A stretch of 5,674 nucleotides of DNA from an uncultured Clostridia bacterium (GTDB taxonomy: Bacteria; Bacillota; Clostridia; Christensenellales; UBA1242): NCBI GenBank assembly GCA_900554955.1, contig USJH01000065.1, forward strand, positions 1 through 5,674, given 5' to 3'. Made by a program: the position numbers and the translations under genes. Of this stretch, positions 5,629 through 5,674 are shown piece after piece; the first letter of the stretch is position 1, and the number at the start of each line of letters is the position of its first letter. Under the pieces are notes generated by a model. It was not told the DNA's origin, made no database searches, and saw only the letters and a program-made list of their open reading frames with translations.

Positions 5629-5674
5629 ATTAATGGCATATTGTGTCTTATTGATTGATAATATTTTCGATATA

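Noticed and set aside
5634..5674. A promoter for the next gene, suggested by GATAAT at 5657-5662 and the final TATA.
   Set aside because: No acceptable -35 box lies 16-18 bases upstream, and the window ends before any gene that it could serve.

Overview
The window is a low-GC chromosomal segment from a Firmicutes-type (Bacillota) bacterium. The gene order, smc-ftsY followed by ylxM-ffh-rpsP-khpA with every gene on the + strand, is the classical Firmicutes chromosome-segregation, SRP and ribosome-assembly neighbourhood. All reading frames use the standard code (TGG is Trp, no internal TGA). Leucine is written overwhelmingly as CTT rather than TTA, which is unlike Clostridium or the mollicutes. 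That fits a less familiar, perhaps uncultured, lineage, but I cannot name the taxon from sequence alone.

Layout. Positions 1-2242 hold the 3' part of smc: end of the first coiled-coil arm, hinge, returning arm and C-terminal ATPase half. ftsY (2244-3143) follows after one base. Positions 3144-3293 are non-coding and AT-rich. They contain a 12-bp inverted repeat, 10-bp-phased A-tracts, a near-consensus sigma-A promoter (TTGACA-17-TATACT) and a 22-bp dyad across the expected transcription start. Next come ylxM (3294-3638) and ffh (3651-4976), then a 57-base gap with small hairpins, rpsP (5034-5333) and khpA (5348-5575). A long hairpin with T-tracts (5579-5628) ends the unit. The last 46 bases show no gene.

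Function. Ffh (with 4.5S RNA, not encoded here) and its receptor FtsY deliver nascent membrane proteins to the translocon, and YlxM is the accessory protein normally encoded beside ffh. bS16 is a small-subunit assembly protein, KhpA is a small KH-domain RNA-binding protein, and SMC compacts and segregates the chromosome. The two SRP GTPases are therefore in different transcription units: ftsY downstream of smc, and ffh behind its own promoter with ylxM first.

The window is essentially core housekeeping. I see no mobile element, CRISPR array, RNA gene or accessory defence-like system. The parts most worth a second look are the structured ylxM-ffh control region, a Gln at a normally conserved Arg in the RNA-binding motif of Ffh, and the terminator that cuts khpA off from the rimM-trmD-rplS genes usually found next.
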